Assembly (NCBI GenBank): GCA_947455875.1
Contig: CANGSD010000036.1
Span: forward strand, 1-8,659
Source: Comamonadaceae bacterium
Lineage (GTDB): Bacteria > Pseudomonadota > Gammaproteobacteria > Burkholderiales > Burkholderiaceae
Direction of reading: 5' to 3'
DNA length: 8,659 nucleotides
The notes under the pieces were generated by a model that searched no databases, was not told the origin of the DNA, and saw nothing but the letters and a program-made list of their open reading frames with translations. The position numbers were made by a program, and so were the translations under genes. Positions 6,362 through 8,659 of this stretch are shown here, one piece after another; the stretch's first letter is position 1, and every line of letters begins with the position of its first letter.

Positions 6362-8659
6362 ATGCGTGAAGGCCAAAGCCAGGTGATCCGCCGCGCCGAC
6401 TACCAGGCGCCTGCCTACTGGATCGACACGGTCGAACTGAGCTTCGACCTCGATCCCGCCAAGACCCGCGTGCTCAATCGCATGCGCGTGCGCCGCAACC
6501 CCGACCAACCGGCCCAGCCTCTGCGCCTGGACGGCGAGGAACTCAATCTCGCCCGCGTGATGGTCAATGGCCAGGGCACCTCCTTCAAGCTGGAAGACCA
6601 CCAGCTGGTGCTGGAGAACCTGCCCGAGGGCACCGAGCCCTTCGAGCTGGAGATCTTCTCCACCTGCGCGCCAGCCAAGAACACCAAGCTCATGGGCCTG
6701 TACGTGAGCAACGACTCGTTCTTCACGCAGTGCGAGGCCGAAGGCTTTCGGCGCATCACCTATTTCCTGGACCGGCCCGACGTGATGGCCAGCTACACCG
6801 TGCTGCTGCGGGCCGACAAGGCGCGCTACCCGGTGCTGCTGTCCAACGGCAACCTGGTCGAACAGGGCGATCTCGAAGACGGACGCCACTACGCCAAGTG
6901 GGTCGATCCGCACCGCAAGCCGTCTTACCTGTTTGCGCTGGTGGCCGGCCAGCTGGTGGCGCGCGAGCAGCGCATCACCTCGCGCAGCGGCAAAGACCAC
7001 CTGTTGCAGGTCTATGTGCGCCCCGGCGATCTGGACAAGACCGAGCACGCCATGAACTCGCTGATGGCCTCGGTGCTGTGGGACGAAGCACGCTTTGGCC
7101 TGCCCCTGGACCTGGACCGCTTCATGATCGTCGCCACCAGCGACTTCAATATGGGCGCGATGGAGAACAAGGGCCTGAACATCTTCAACACGAAGTACGT
7201 GCTGGCCAGTCAGGCCACGGCCACCGACGTCGACTACGCCAACATCGAGAGCGTGGTGGGCCACGAGTACTTCCACAACTGGACCGGCAACCGCGTCACC
7301 TGCCGCGACTGGTTCCAGCTGTCGCTCAAGGAAGGCCTGACCGTCTTCCGCGACCAGCAGTTCACCGCCGACATGACCTCGAAGGCGGTCAAGCGGATCA
7401 GTGACGTGCGCACGCTGCGCAGCCATCAGTTCCCCGAGGACGGCGGCCCGCTCGCGCACCCGGTGCGTCCCGACGCCTACATCGAGATCAGCAACTTCTA
7501 CACCGCGACCGTGTACGAGAAGGGCGCGGAGGTGATCCGCATGATGCATACCCTGCTCGGGCCGGAGAAGTTCCGCGCGGGCATGGACCTCTACTTCGAC
7601 CGCCATGACGGACAGGCGGTGACCTGCGACGACTTCGCGCAGGCGATGCAGGATGCCTCCGGCGTCGATCTTTCCCTGTTCCGCCGCTGGTATGCGCAGG
7701 CCGGTACCCCGGAAGTCACGGCGACCGCCGCCTACGATGCGCGCGAGCAGCGCTTCACGCTGACGCTCACCCAGCACTGCGCGCCGACCCCGGGCCAGCC
7801 GCAAAAGCAGCCGCTGCACGTCCCGGTGCGCGTGGCGCTGCTCGCCGCCGACGGAAGCCCGATGCCGCTGCGCCTGGCCGGGGCGACGTCGGGCGCCACC
7901 GAGACCGTGCTGTCACTGACCGAAGCCCGGCAGTGCTTCGTGTTCGAGGGCGTGCCCTCGGCACCCGTGCCGTCGCTGCTGCGGGGCTTCTCCGCGCCGG
8001 TGAAGCTGAACGTCGAATACAGCGACGCCGAACTCGCCTTCCTGATGGGGCATGACGACGACTCGTTCAACCGCTGGGAGGCCGGGCAGCGGCTGTCGAC
8101 GCGCATCCTGCTCGGCGCGGTCGAGTCGTTCCGCGCCGGTCGCGCGATCGAACTGCCTGGCGCGTTCATCGAGGCCTTCGGGCGCACGCTCGCGGACTCC
8201 GCCCTCGATGGACGCTACAAGGCGCTGGCGCTCTCGCTGCCCGACTTCACCTTCCTCGGCGAGCAGATGGCGCAGATCGATGTCGAAGGCCTGCATGCGG
8301 CGCGCGAAGCGGTGGTGAGCCAGCTCGCGCGCGCGCATCGCGCGGCCCTCGAGCAGGTGTACGAGGCCAACCGCACTCCGGGCGCATACCGCCACGACGG
8401 CGAGTCGATCGCCAGGCGCGCACTGCGCAACACCTGCCTTGCCTACCTGAGCCGTGCCGGCACGCCGGATGCGCTCGGGCTGGCACTCGCCCAGTTCGAC
8501 TCGGCCAACAACATGACCGACCAGGTCGCCGCGCTGTCGTGCATCGTCGACGTGCCCGGCGAAGCGCGCGAGCGGGCGCTGGCCTCGTTCTACGAACAGT
8601 GGAAGGCCGATCCGCTGGTGATCGACAAGTGGCTCGCGCTGCAGGCGCGCTCCGAGGCG
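6362..8659 (+). CDS. pepN: Aminopeptidase N (M1 zinc metallopeptidase), 3' end outside window
   Basis: The 766 codons seen run off the right edge; E. coli PepN has 870 residues, so roughly 110 are missing. M1 aminopeptidases remove N-terminal residues from peptides, usually in the cytoplasm, during protein turnover. Landmarks are the exopeptidase motif GAMEN (265-269), zinc site HEYFHNW (301-307) with His301, His305 and Glu324 in KEGL, catalytic Glu302, and Tyr385 in TVYEKGAEV. Each is shifted by +4 from E. coli numbering. By comparison with that enzyme the order is an N-terminal beta domain, the thermolysin-like catalytic domain (about 195-450), a beta-sandwich, and the start of the helical C-terminal domain. 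AGGAGA precedes the ATG, and prfB ends 9 nt upstream, so the two are probably cotranscribed. Codon use changes at about residues 343-363 (7390-7450): later codons favour CCG, GCG and CTC. This suggests a mosaic gene or a chimeric assembly. Confidence 0.96.
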   Translation, partial: MREGQSQVIRRADYQAPAYWIDTVELSFDLDPAKTRVLNRMRVRRNPDQPAQPLRLDGEELNLARVMVNGQGTSFKLEDHQLVLENLPEGTEPFELEIFSTCAPAKNTKLMGLYVSNDSFFTQCEAEGFRRITYFLDRPDVMASYTVLLRADKARYPVLLSNGNLVEQGDLEDGRHYAKWVDPHRKPSYLFALVAGQLVAREQRITSRSGKDHLLQVYVRPGDLDKTEHAMNSLMASVLWDEARFGLPLDLDRFMIVATSDFNMGAMENKGLNIFNTKYVLASQATATDVDYANIESVVGHEYFHNWTGNRVTCRDWFQLSLKEGLTVFRDQQFTADMTSKAVKRISDVRTLRSHQFPEDGGPLAHPVRPDAYIEISNFYTATVYEKGAEVIRMMHTLLGPEKFRAGMDLYFDRHDGQAVTCDDFAQAMQDASGVDLSLFRRWYAQAGTPEVTATAAYDAREQRFTLTLTQHCAPTPGQPQKQPLHVPVRVALLAADGSPMPLRLAGATSGATETVLSLTEARQCFVFEGVPSAPVPSLLRGFSAPVKLNVEYSDAELAFLMGHDDDSFNRWEAGQRLSTRILLGAVESFRAGRAIELPGAFIEAFGRTLADSALDGRYKALALSLPDFTFLGEQMAQIDVEGLHAAREAVVSQLARAHRAALEQVYEANRTPGAYRHDGESIARRALRNTCLAYLSRAGTPDALGLALAQFDSANNMTDQVAALSCIVDVPGEARERALASFYEQWKADPLVIDKWLALQARSEA

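Noticed and set aside
5456..7819. A 787-codon open frame on the minus strand, antisense to prfB and the first two thirds of pepN.
   Set aside because: Its translation shows no recognisable domain and is rich in His, Val, Gly and Leu, as expected from the reverse complement of GC-rich coding DNA. It lies wholly under two certain genes.

Overview
The window is dense, GC-rich bacterial DNA with no RNA genes, mobile elements or CRISPR arrays. Protein style (RF2, aminopeptidase N, type-2 glycerate kinase), the strong bias to G/C in third codon positions and the short gene spacing suggest a betaproteobacterium, most likely Burkholderiales. This is judged from remembered family sequences, not from a search.

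Left part, minus strand (3234 down to 1): three tightly packed genes read leftward. They are an AMP-forming acyl-CoA synthetase, a type-2 (MOFRL) glycerate kinase overlapping it by 4 nt (ATGA), and a Tas-like aldo/keto reductase starting 2 nt after the kinase stop and cut by the window edge. The spacing implies one operon, apparently metabolic: acid activation, glycerate phosphorylation and carbonyl reduction. The actual substrate cannot be read from the sequence.

Middle, plus strand: a divergent alpha/beta hydrolase (3260-4177) whose 5' end lies almost on top of the synthetase start, so the two genes share only about 25 bp. It is followed by an exported protein (4256-5185) with a DUF2927-like domain, an HExxH-type putative zinc site and a C-terminal Sel1-like repeat.

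Right part, plus strand: prfB (release factor 2) with its in-frame TGA and programmed +1 frameshift site, then pepN (aminopeptidase N). pepN begins 9 nt after the prfB stop, with its Shine-Dalgarno overlapping that stop, and runs off the right edge after 766 codons. Codon use in pepN changes visibly around 7390-7450, which suggests a recombinant gene or an assembly chimera.

No gene-free stretch exceeds about 80 bp. No undescribed multi-gene system could be demonstrated. The items most worth a second look are the putative periplasmic metalloprotease, the composition break in pepN, and the overlapping divergent starts with a possible leaderless transcript.
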